Assembly (NCBI GenBank): GCA_900552715.1
Contig: USAV01000010.1
Span: forward strand, 1 to 32,082
Direction of reading: 5' to 3'
DNA length: 32,082 nucleotides
Source of the DNA: an uncultured Veillonella sp.
GTDB taxonomy: Bacteria; Bacillota; Negativicutes; Veillonellales; Veillonellaceae
Shown here: one piece after another, positions 22,859 through 28,875 of the stretch
How positions within the stretch are numbered: position 1 is the stretch's first letter
Layout of the letters: every line of letters starts with the position of its first letter
The notes under the pieces: generated by a model
What the model was told of the DNA's origin: nothing
What the model saw: only the letters and a program-made list of their open reading frames with translations
Databases searched by the model: none
Translations under genes and position numbers: made by a program

Positions 22859-22942
22859 ACAAGCCGTAGCCCACACAAAATCTTCAATTCTGACGTAAGG
22901 TGTATGTGGCATGCACGCGGTTTCTGTTTTTCAGACGACCTC
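22859..22942 (+). repeat. cassette linker repeat, copy 12, ending on an exact DUS
   Basis: AACAAGCCGTAGCCCACAC through CTGACGTAAGGTGTATGTGG to TTCAGACGACCT at 22930-22941, which is also the codon run for FSDDL of the core. It shows most clearly how linker and core are joined at an uptake word. Confidence 0.8.
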
Positions 22943-23220
22943 GAAGAGGAAATCGGATTCGTTTGGGACGGCAGATATACCTATATCTACACCGATTCCG
23001 ACGGCTACGCCGTCTTGGCCCAAGTCCGCGATTGGACAACCGAAGACGGTGAAAGCCGCCAGCAAACCCACTACTTCCACTGCGACAAAATCGGCATCCC
23101 GAGAGAGATGACCGATAAGGACGGCAATCTGTTGTGGTACGGGGAATACACCGCCTGGGGGCGTCTGAAAGAGGAAAGCAAGGTAACGGATAGCGTATAC
23201 CAGCCCTTCCGTCTGCAAAT
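22925..23220 (+). pseudogene. longest intact rhs core fragment
   Basis: A continuous frame of about 98 codons: FSDDLEEEIGFVWDGRYTYI, LAQVRDWTTEDGESRQQ, HYFHCDKIGIPREMTDKDG, WYGEYTAWGRLKEESKV, VYQPFRLQ, cut there. It provides a reference for the order of core segments used to read the other scraps. Confidence 0.85.
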
Positions 23221-23223
23221 CCT

Positions 23224-23345
23224 CAGGATTTATTGGAAGTTGTGTTGATAAGGATACAGGAGATGAGACTCCGACTGAATGGGGAATAATTCATTCATCC
23301 AAAAAAGGAGTCCATATTGTTCCCGCATTGCCTGATATAACATAA
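23224..23345 (+). pseudogene. toxin 3' tail, unrecognised
   Basis: About 40 codons: SGFIGSCVDKDTGDETPTEW, then GIIHSSKKGVHIVPALPDIT and TAA. The EWGIIHSSKKGVHIVPA ending looks like a compact strand-rich enzyme tail, with a possible catalytic His. The immunity gene follows 28 nt later. Confidence 0.5.
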
Positions 23346-23373
23346 ATTCCATATTTTATTTGAGAAATTAATT

Positions 23374-23673
23374 ATGAGAAAACAAGAAATTATTTTAAGT
23401 ATGCAAATGGCTTTTCTTGGGGCAATTTGTAACAAAGTCAGACTTATTGCATTTGATATGACTGAAGAATTATTTACTCTTTATGTATATATTGATTCGC
23501 CACTGACAGATGATGAGTATGAAGCAATAGATAGTGCTGTTACAGATGTATTGGCTGATTTTCCAAATTTTCTATATGAAAAAATATGTATTATTGAAAA
23601 TAATGATAATATTCTTTTATTGAATATGTATAAAGGATGTTTTTTTATGCGATTTGAAAATAAATTTGATTAA
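23374..23673 (+). CDS. small immunity protein of a widespread type
   Basis: 99 residues. MRKQEIILSMQMAFLGAI, LIAFDMTEELFTLYVYID, DDEYEAIDSAVTDVLADFPN and EKICIIENN match a common small antitoxin pattern found after Rhs and CDI toxins (IILSxQxALxG, FYxDGxIxxxDxE, TExLADFP, EKIIRxD). I cannot give a family number. Presumed cytoplasmic inhibitor of the toxin with the GVHIVPA tail. Confidence 0.65.
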   Translation: MRKQEIILSMQMAFLGAICNKVRLIAFDMTEELFTLYVYIDSPLTDDEYEAIDSAVTDVLADFPNFLYEKICIIENNDNILLLNMYKGCFFMRFENKFD

Positions 23674-23699
23674 ATAACTCGTTATCCCTACCGTTCAAG

Positions 23700-23973
23700 A
23701 TAACCGCCTGAAAACCTACAACGGCACAAGTTACTACTACGACGACCTCGGCAACCTCTTATTGTTCGGCAACTACACTGGCTAGGGTCGTCTGAATGAG
23801 GAAATCAAGGTAACGGATAGCGCATACTAGCCCTTCCGCTTGCAAAACCAGTATTGCAATCGTGAAACAGGAAATAAATGCGGCATTGACAATAGAGATG
23901 AATTTAATCAATGGAAGCGCGAGTTCTGGTACGACCAAGCTTTAAAAGAATTATCTAGAAGAGGTATTAAATG
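23700..23973 (+). pseudogene. rhs core scraps plus toxin 3' tail
   Basis: YD-repeat remnant NRLKTYNGTSYYYDDLGNL is joined to LFGNYTG, TAG, GRLNEEIKVTDSAY, TAG, PFRLQNQYCNRETG, so two nonsense codons (23783-23785 and 23828-23830) break it. The same frame continues into a toxin tail, CGIDNRDEFNQWKREFWYDQ then ALKELSRRGIK, whose TGA overlaps the next ATG. GGTCGTCTGAA near 23786 differs by one base from the mucosa-type DUS. Confidence 0.7.
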
Positions 23974-24405
23974 ATTAGCTACGAAACAATGAATTTACTT
24001 ATTAAATATTTTCAAGATTACCCTGAGCTTAAAGGGATACCCGCTAGTAGTGAGGAAATTAAACATGCTGAAAATATTTTAGGAATAAAATTTCACGATG
24101 ATTACATTGAATTTATTAAAAAATTCGGCGGCGCAAGCGCTGGTTTGGATATCCATGCTTTCAATAATTCAACATTAATTGGAAAAGAAACAGTTATCGA
24201 ATTAACTCAGGGATTTCAAAAACTTTTAGAATTACATGAACAACCAATGAATAAACTTTATGCAATATCAGATGATGGTTCAGGTAATCCTATTTTAATG
24301 GATCAACAGGGACATATTTTTATTTATTACCATGATTCATCGGAAATGGAAATGTTATATGAATCACTTGATAGCTTATTTAAAGAAACATTGTTGGGGG
24401 AATAG
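23971..24405 (+). CDS. SUKH-1 (SMI1/KNR4) immunity protein
   Basis: 144 residues. Textbook order: IPASSEEIKHAENILGIKF, DDYIEFIKKFGGASAGLDIH, LYAISDDGSGNPILMDQQG, IFIYYHDSSEMEMLYESLDS. The start overlaps the toxin TGA (ATGA), and the TAG stop is shared with linker copy 13. Third SUKH protein in the array and the closest to the family consensus. Confidence 0.9.
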   Translation: MISYETMNLLIKYFQDYPELKGIPASSEEIKHAENILGIKFHDDYIEFIKKFGGASAGLDIHAFNNSTLIGKETVIELTQGFQKLLELHEQPMNKLYAISDDGSGNPILMDQQGHIFIYYHDSSEMEMLYESLDSLFKETLLGE

Positions 24406-24466
24406 CAAGTTGTAGCCCGCATGAAACTTCCGATCCTGACGTAGGGCATGTGCGGTACGCACAGGT
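24404..24466 (+). repeat. cassette linker repeat, copy 13
   Basis: AGCAAGTTGTAGCCCGCATG, then ATCCTGACGTAGGGCATGTG and CGGTACGCACAGG. No core follows; the linker abuts a toxin tail. Confidence 0.75.
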
Positions 24467-24511
24467 ACACCCCTTTACTATCATGTAAACAACATCCGGA
24501 AAGAAATTTAA
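24467..24511 (+). pseudogene. 14-codon toxin tail
   Basis: TPLYYHVNNIRKEI and TAA, ending one base before the next ATG. Very short, but it has the same stop-start spacing as the tail at 6001-6063. Confidence 0.4.
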
Positions 24512-24512
24512 A

Positions 24513-24836
24513 ATGACTAACTTTATATCAACAGGTAGTACTTATTGGATTTCAGATGAAGAAATTCAAATTCTCGAAAAGAACGCCACTAATGGAGATA
24601 AAAACTCAGCATTCAAATTATATCAATACCATATGTTTGTATCTTTAGATCAAGATTCGGAATTTAAATGGCTAGAGATAGCGGCAAAAAATGGACATCC
24701 AATTGCCCAATCTAATTTAGCCGATTTATTTTTCACACAAGGCGATAAAGAAAAAGCCATATTTTGGGCTAAAAAGGCATATAGAAATGGTGCCAAACTA
24801 CCAGACGAATTAAAAATATTGATAAATATCAATTAA
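24513..24836 (+). CDS. Sel1/TPR-like putative immunity protein
   Basis: 107 residues. EIQILEKNATNGDKNSAFKL, YHMFVSLDQDSEFKWLEIAA, KNGHPIAQSNLADLFFTQGD, KEKAIFWAKKAYRNGAKLP show Sel1-like repeats (A-x-x-G-x-x-x-A-x-x-N-L-A-x-x-x). Such small solenoids recur among immunity proteins of polymorphic toxins. It starts one base after a toxin-tail stop. Confidence 0.65.
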   Translation: MTNFISTGSTYWISDEEIQILEKNATNGDKNSAFKLYQYHMFVSLDQDSEFKWLEIAAKNGHPIAQSNLADLFFTQGDKEKAIFWAKKAYRNGAKLPDELKILININ

Positions 24837-24846
24837 TTAATAAGAT

Positions 24847-24951
24847 TTAGCGGATTATCGTTACAACCCCAAAACTTCTGGAGGAGGATTAAGAAAAGAA
24901 GCCAAGAAATTTCTTAGAAAATTGAAAAAAGTAGGTGAGAAATGCCCTTAA
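24847..24951 (+). pseudogene. toxin 3' tail, unrecognised
   Basis: 34 codons: LADYRYNPKTSGGGLRKEAK then KFLRKLKKVGEKCP and TAA. Strongly basic, so a nuclease end is possible. No core precedes it. Confidence 0.5.
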
Positions 24952-24969
24952 ATTTTTAGGAGAATTTAA

Positions 24970-25554
24970 ATGGAAAAAAATGGATACGTTAATTTTAACT
25001 TTTTAGATAGTAAACCTAATATAAATAATATATTAGTTGGGCTAGATTTAGACTATTCAAATAAAGTGATAGCGCCAGATGGTCATGAGTTAGCATTGGT
25101 TGCTTTTATACCAATTGAAAATCTATTAACTATTGCACCTCAATTTAAAACAGATTTTCAGGATATGGAATATAAAGATAAAGTAATTTACGTTTTTTCT
25201 TATTATGATAAAGAAGATTATTTTCTTGACTACATTACTGAAATTGACGATGCTATTCAAGGATACACGAGAGTTATCGTCGGAGATAAAAATCAGTTCA
25301 AGTTTAACCTAGATAAGTTTTATCCAATTAACCCTATTGAGAATTTAGATGAAATGAGTTTTCTAGGAGGACAACCTGAATATTTACAACAAGAGAGTGA
25401 TGATTTTCTAGAAAAATATATTTTCATAGGTCAAATCTTAGGAATGGATCTACCTGAAGAAGTAAATGAAATTTTTTATCTAACTGAGAACATCGGATAT
25501 ATTTTTATAAATCGAGATCTATCCGGTGGATTATTCTTCGTACAAACGACTTAA
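24970..25554 (+). CDS. YwqG/DUF1963-like immunity protein
   Basis: 194 residues, with AGGAG 7 to 8 nt before the ATG. MSFLGGQPEYLQQESDDF, then YIFIGQILGMDLPEEVNEIF, then ENIGYIFINRDLSGGLFFVQ follow the YwqG-like order GGxPxWxQ, FLxQIxSD, GxGYLFxxxxxxGxFFxQ. Last intact gene of the array. No linker follows; a final core scrap is found 11 nt on. Confidence 0.7.
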   Translation: MEKNGYVNFNFLDSKPNINNILVGLDLDYSNKVIAPDGHELALVAFIPIENLLTIAPQFKTDFQDMEYKDKVIYVFSYYDKEDYFLDYITEIDDAIQGYTRVIVGDKNQFKFNLDKFYPINPIENLDEMSFLGGQPEYLQQESDDFLEKYIFIGQILGMDLPEEVNEIFYLTENIGYIFINRDLSGGLFFVQTT

Positions 25555-25565
25555 ACAAAACTAAA

Positions 25566-25606
25566 AAGGATTTAACCGGACCAAAGAAGACGGAGAAAGC
25601 AACCAA
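25566..25606 (+). pseudogene. last rhs core scrap, right border of the array
   Basis: GGATTTAACCGGACCAAAGA and following bases encode NRTKEDGESNQ, matching the core segment NWTNEDGESRQQ. No core, DUS or linker sequence is seen to the right of this point. Confidence 0.6.
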
Positions 25607-25711
25607 TGCGAAATAGAGCCACAAGAGAATTTATTCTTCTGTTGCTCGTTTCTTTTTATTTATTGATATACTTGGTAAGGCAATTGGAGCCCGTTCCTTG
25701 TGTAGTACTAT

Positions 25712-25750
25712 CGAGAACCCTTTATCGTTTTGGTAACGGGTTCTTTTTTA
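25712..25750 (+). terminator. rho-independent terminator
   Basis: AGAACCC and GGGTTCT arms around a 17-nt loop, followed by a run of T. It isolates the MFS gene from anything transcribed out of the array. Confidence 0.6.
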
Positions 25751-25752
25751 GT

Positions 25753-25782
25753 TTGAAAAACTCTTTCTATTTATAGTATGAT
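25753..25782 (+). promoter_or_regulatory. promoter for the MFS gene
   Basis: TTGAAA at 25753-25758 and TATGAT at 25777-25782, 18 nt apart, 37 nt before the start codon. Confidence 0.5.
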
Positions 25783-25819
25783 TACTTTATATGTTTTTAT
25801 TCTGTAGAAAGGAGCTCGT

Positions 25820-27043
25820 ATGAATCGACTTAGTTTCTCACGAACTCAGATTTTAATTCTTGTCAGCGTGTGGCTAACATTTTTGATTAGTTTTGTTATG
25901 CGTTTATCTTGGGCATCCTTGATGCCTATCGTTAATGAGGCCTTGAGTTTTACGCCTCAAATGGGTACGGCTTATTTATCCGCCTTTTATATGGGCTATG
26001 CCATCATGGTTCTACCAGGTGGTATCTTAGCGGATCGCATTGGTTATCGTTACACCATTTTGGTAAGCTTACTTGCCATGGCAGTTATTACGGCATTGAT
26101 GAGTACTATAGATAATTACACCTATGGATGGGTATTACGATTCTTATTAGGTATTGTATCTGGTCCGGTACAAGCATCTTGTTTAAGTGCTATTGGGGAT
26201 TACTTTGGGCCTAATCAACGTGGTGCGGCCGTGGGTATCTTCATGTCCTGTACATCCCTTGGATTGACTACTGTAAACCTTTATGCACCATATGTGGCAA
26301 CTAATTATGGTTGGCAAAATGCATTTCTTTTAACAGCAGTATTACCAATCCTTGTTTTCATTCTTAGCTACTTTACGGTTCGTAAGCCAAGTGCTGAGAT
26401 TTTAGCTCAACGAGAAGCAGAGGTGACTGCTACATCTGCTCATATAGGGGAAAAGACTTCTTTAAAGGAAAACTTGTTACATGTTTTGAAGAATCGCAAC
26501 ATTTGTTGTCTTGCCTTTGCAGGCTTCTTTGCTACCGGTGCTACCTGGGCTGTGGCGCAATGGTCAAACTTGTACATGGTTAAACAGCTCGGCGTTAATG
26601 CCATCTATGCAGGTCATGTAATGTCTGCCTTTGGTTTAGCGGCGCTTATTGCGAAACCGACTATCGGTATTTTGTCCGATATTTTACCGATTAAGAAGAA
26701 CCATTTGGTGGCGCTTGTTATGTTCTTATTTGCACCAGCATTGATCCTCTTTGCGAGCACCACAAATCCAGATATGCTCTTTATAACAGGTCCAATTCTT
26801 GGTATTGGTGCTTTCATGCATAGTGCTTTAACAAATGCTCTCGTAATTCAATCCGCAGCACCTCATTTACGCGGCACAACTGCAGGCTTTGTAAACTTGT
26901 TTAATCAGATCGGCGTTATGTTGGCACCTATGATATTAGGTAGCATGTTAACAGCTACAGGCAGTTATCAATCTGCATTGATGACCCTTGCCATTGCACC
27001 AGTTATCGGTGCTATTGCATTGTTCTTTGTACGTCTTAAATAA
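25820..27043 (+). CDS. MFS transporter
   Basis: 407 residues with about 12 hydrophobic segments, an inner-membrane carrier. The loop after TM2 has GGILADRIGYRY, a form of the MFS signature GxxxDRxGRR, and the second half has AKPTIGILSDILPIKKN at the matching place. A strong AAAGGAG precedes the ATG. The N-terminal RLSWASLMPIVNEALSFTP region is like sugar-phosphate/anion symporter-type carriers (for example ACS-family), but the substrate cannot be told. Its own promoter and flanking terminators suggest a single-gene unit. Confidence 0.85.
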   Translation: MNRLSFSRTQILILVSVWLTFLISFVMRLSWASLMPIVNEALSFTPQMGTAYLSAFYMGYAIMVLPGGILADRIGYRYTILVSLLAMAVITALMSTIDNYTYGWVLRFLLGIVSGPVQASCLSAIGDYFGPNQRGAAVGIFMSCTSLGLTTVNLYAPYVATNYGWQNAFLLTAVLPILVFILSYFTVRKPSAEILAQREAEVTATSAHIGEKTSLKENLLHVLKNRNICCLAFAGFFATGATWAVAQWSNLYMVKQLGVNAIYAGHVMSAFGLAALIAKPTIGILSDILPIKKNHLVALVMFLFAPALILFASTTNPDMLFITGPILGIGAFMHSALTNALVIQSAAPHLRGTTAGFVNLFNQIGVMLAPMILGSMLTATGSYQSALMTLAIAPVIGAIALFFVRLK

Positions 27044-27102
27044 TGTGAAAGCATCATACAATAGGTTCCTCTGATTGTATGGAAACAAACAAAATATGAA
27101 AC

Positions 27103-27201
27103 AAAAGAGACTGAATTAGCTCTTCCAAATGAACTGCACCCCAAAAATTGGACACAATTTTTGGGGTGCAGTTCAAAATAGGGGACAGTTCAGTCTCTTT
27201 T
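27103..27201. terminator. bidirectional terminator with inserted palindrome
   Basis: Outer arms AAAAGAGACTGAA (27103-27115) and TTCAGTCTCTTTT (27189-27201) pair perfectly and serve the convergent MFS and exported-protein genes. The 73-nt loop contains a second perfect palindrome (see next entry), so the terminator appears to be split by an insertion. Confidence 0.7.
27130..27175. mobile_element. IS3-family-like end palindrome, possible MITE remnant
   Basis: 21-bp perfect arms (TGAACTGCACCCCAAAAATT with a final G, and its complement) separated by GACA. AACTGCACCCCAAAAATTGGACA resembles the terminal repeats of IS150-group IS3 elements. Two such ends abutting with no transposase suggests a minimal IS-derived element or an excision scar. 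Confidence 0.55.
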
Positions 27202-27230
27202 TATACGTTACGAGTAACTATATTTTTTGA

Positions 27231-28028
27231 TTATGGTTTTTGCGGTGCATGATAATCAGGTTGCGGTCTCCAATCACTCATAGGTGTATTTGGATCGGGC
27301 ATGTCCTGATTTTGAATGTCGAGAATCCAATCACTAGGTCGAGGCCCTTGAGGCGGTGGTGGTGGAACCGGTCCATATACACCTAGTTTAGATGGGCTTA
27401 ACCGTGGTTGATTAGCGGTATAGGGGGATTCCAATTGGTTTAGCGGTTGGTACACGCCTTCTGGTGGTCGAACACCAAATAATGGTTTGTCTTCTGCTGG
27501 GGCCGGTGTACTTAGTGGTTTATATGGACGAGGTGGTACATAGGGGTTTGTAAAAGTATATGTAATACGCTCTAATTCCAATGCATTATGTAGAATAAAC
27601 TGGCCTATTTCAGCTACTGCAGAACCTTTTGAGGCCACATGAGCACCTGTAGATAGAACAGATCTTTGGGCGTTTGCTGTTTCAATAGGGGCTCCATTTA
27701 CTTGGTAGAATTTCGCCGGTGCTACATGCCAATCCATGAGGTAAATATCTTTAGATGTGTTACCACGATGGTATGTATAATTAGTTGAATAATCAGCAAT
27801 AATATTCTGCTTTTTATAGAGACTAATTGTACGAGCGTGAAGCGTACTATATGTAGGACCTGACTGTGCTAGGCTAAGTGTACTTAAGTCGATATACACA
27901 GTCTCCGAAGGGCTATTATAAGCAACTTGGTATTGAGTAGGCTTGTTCTCTAATTCATATTGTGAAATCGCACTAGCTGATTGTAATGTTGCTAATGCTA
28001 GTATTAAAAAGGGATATAGTTTTCTCAT
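27231..28028 (-). CDS. exported proline-rich protein
   Basis: 265 residues. Residues 1-20 are a signal peptide (KLYPFLILALATLQSASA, cleaved near AIS). Residues 20-150 are strand-rich with VYIDLSTLSLAQSG and IADYSTNYTYHRGN, like a small outer-envelope domain. Residues 165-265 are very Pro-rich (VPPRPYKPL, PVPPPPPQGPRP), expected to span or bind the cell wall. No family is recognised. Convergent with the MFS gene, divergent from the SGNH gene. Confidence 0.7.
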   Translation of the reverse strand: MRKLYPFLILALATLQSASAISQYELENKPTQYQVAYNSPSETVYIDLSTLSLAQSGPTYSTLHARTISLYKKQNIIADYSTNYTYHRGNTSKDIYLMDWHVAPAKFYQVNGAPIETANAQRSVLSTGAHVASKGSAVAEIGQFILHNALELERITYTFTNPYVPPRPYKPLSTPAPAEDKPLFGVRPPEGVYQPLNQLESPYTANQPRLSPSKLGVYGPVPPPPPQGPRPSDWILDIQNQDMPDPNTPMSDWRPQPDYHAPQKP

Positions 28029-28052
28029 CTTTGACCTCTCTTATGTGGAATT

Positions 28053-28061
28053 AGTATACCA
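28053..28061 (-). promoter_or_regulatory. extended -10 for the exported protein gene
   Basis: Read on the minus strand this is TGGTATACT, an extended -10, about 25 nt before the start codon. No clear -35 is seen. Confidence 0.4.
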
Positions 28062-28120
28062 TAGTCATACATGTAATTCTATAAAAAATGTATATAAAGC
28101 TCCATAATATGTATATTGTG

Positions 28121-28126
28121 TATAAT
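28121..28126 (+). promoter_or_regulatory. -10 box for the SGNH hydrolase gene
   Basis: TATAAT 46 nt before the start at 28172. The -35 region is weak. Confidence 0.4.
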
Positions 28127-28171
28127 CGTCTTTTTGTTATATGATTAATGCATAGTACAGGAGGTCTTGAT

Positions 28172-28723
28172 ATGGAAATTATCTGTTTTGGCGATAGCAT
28201 TACCCGTGGTTATGACGTGCCTTATGGCCAAGGGTGGGTTGAAATCTGTGATGCATCTATAGAGGGCGTACATTTTACAAATTATGGAGAGGACGGATGC
28301 TCCGTTCAAGGTATGATTTATAATATTGAAGAATGGGCGTCTACAGCCGTAGCTGATCCAACGCGTCATATCTTCTTAATGTGTGGCACTAATGATATTT
28401 TGCAAGGTCGCGATAGTGCGTATGTGTTCAAGACCTTGGTGAAAGCTATTGAATTAGCGAGCACAAAGGGTAAGGTTATTATTGGTTTGGAAACACAAAT
28501 TGATAGTGATATGGATGGACTCGACATTGTGGTGCGAGAGGTCAATGAACAACTGAAAGCCTATGCTAAAGAGCATGATTTGAAGGTTATAGACTTTTAT
28601 ACAACATTATACGAAGCGGATCAAATCGGCCAAATTGTCTTTGCCGGTGAAGTACATCCTAATGCACGAGGCTATCGTTTGATGGCTTATAAAGCGTTAG
28701 AAATATTTACAAGATTATCGTAA
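28172..28723 (+). CDS. SGNH/GDSL-family hydrolase
   Basis: 183 residues; AGGAGG 7 nt upstream fixes the start at 28172 rather than 28148. Block I FGDSITRGY gives the nucleophile Ser9; block II is NYGEDG (Gly39); block III GTND gives Asn74; block V is EVHPNARGY with His162. The usual Asp three residues before that His is Gly here, with Glu at the next position, so the triad may be Ser-His only or use Glu160. No signal peptide, so cytoplasmic; probably an esterase, thioesterase or lysophospholipase-like enzyme. Its substrate is unknown. Confidence 0.85.
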   Translation: MEIICFGDSITRGYDVPYGQGWVEICDASIEGVHFTNYGEDGCSVQGMIYNIEEWASTAVADPTRHIFLMCGTNDILQGRDSAYVFKTLVKAIELASTKGKVIIGLETQIDSDMDGLDIVVREVNEQLKAYAKEHDLKVIDFYTTLYEADQIGQIVFAGEVHPNARGYRLMAYKALEIFTRLS

Positions 28724-28762
28724 AAAAATAAATCTAAGAATTCAATTGGTAAGATGCATAAA

Positions 28763-28796
28763 AAAGCCCCGAATGAGATATCTCATTCGGGGCTTT
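28763..28796. terminator. bidirectional terminator, perfect 34-bp palindrome
   Basis: AAAGCCCCGAATGAGA and its complement meet at a central TATA-like dyad; A-runs before and T-runs after fit termination in both directions, between the convergent SGNH gene and the exported protein gene. Confidence 0.8.
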
Positions 28797-28875
28797 GGTG
28801 ATTTATATAGTCTTTAGGTGTGAAGGCTTGTAGCTTTCACCATTATAGTTAATTCGTAACGAATTATAGTTAGAA

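Larger units (their letters stand above)
25607..25819. other. junction between array and host chromosome
   Basis: An open frame of about 40 codons (25617-25736: SSVARFFLFIDILGKAIGAR, then CSTIENPLSFW) could be the end of a host gene cut by the array, or one more toxin scrap. It runs into the terminator at 25712. The MFS promoter lies beyond. Confidence 0.4.

Noticed and set aside
743..24466. The regularly spaced linker copies as a CRISPR array
   Set aside because: Copies are about 85 nt, diverged, spaced 0.8-3 kb apart and separated by genes; there are no short unique spacers or cas genes.
1..25606. The array as a chromosomal integron with attC-like sites
   Set aside because: One-gene cassettes each followed by a repeat invite this idea, but the repeats do not form attC-type imperfect palindromes with the 7-bp core sites, joins are imprecise, core scraps lie between cassettes, and no integron integrase is in the window.
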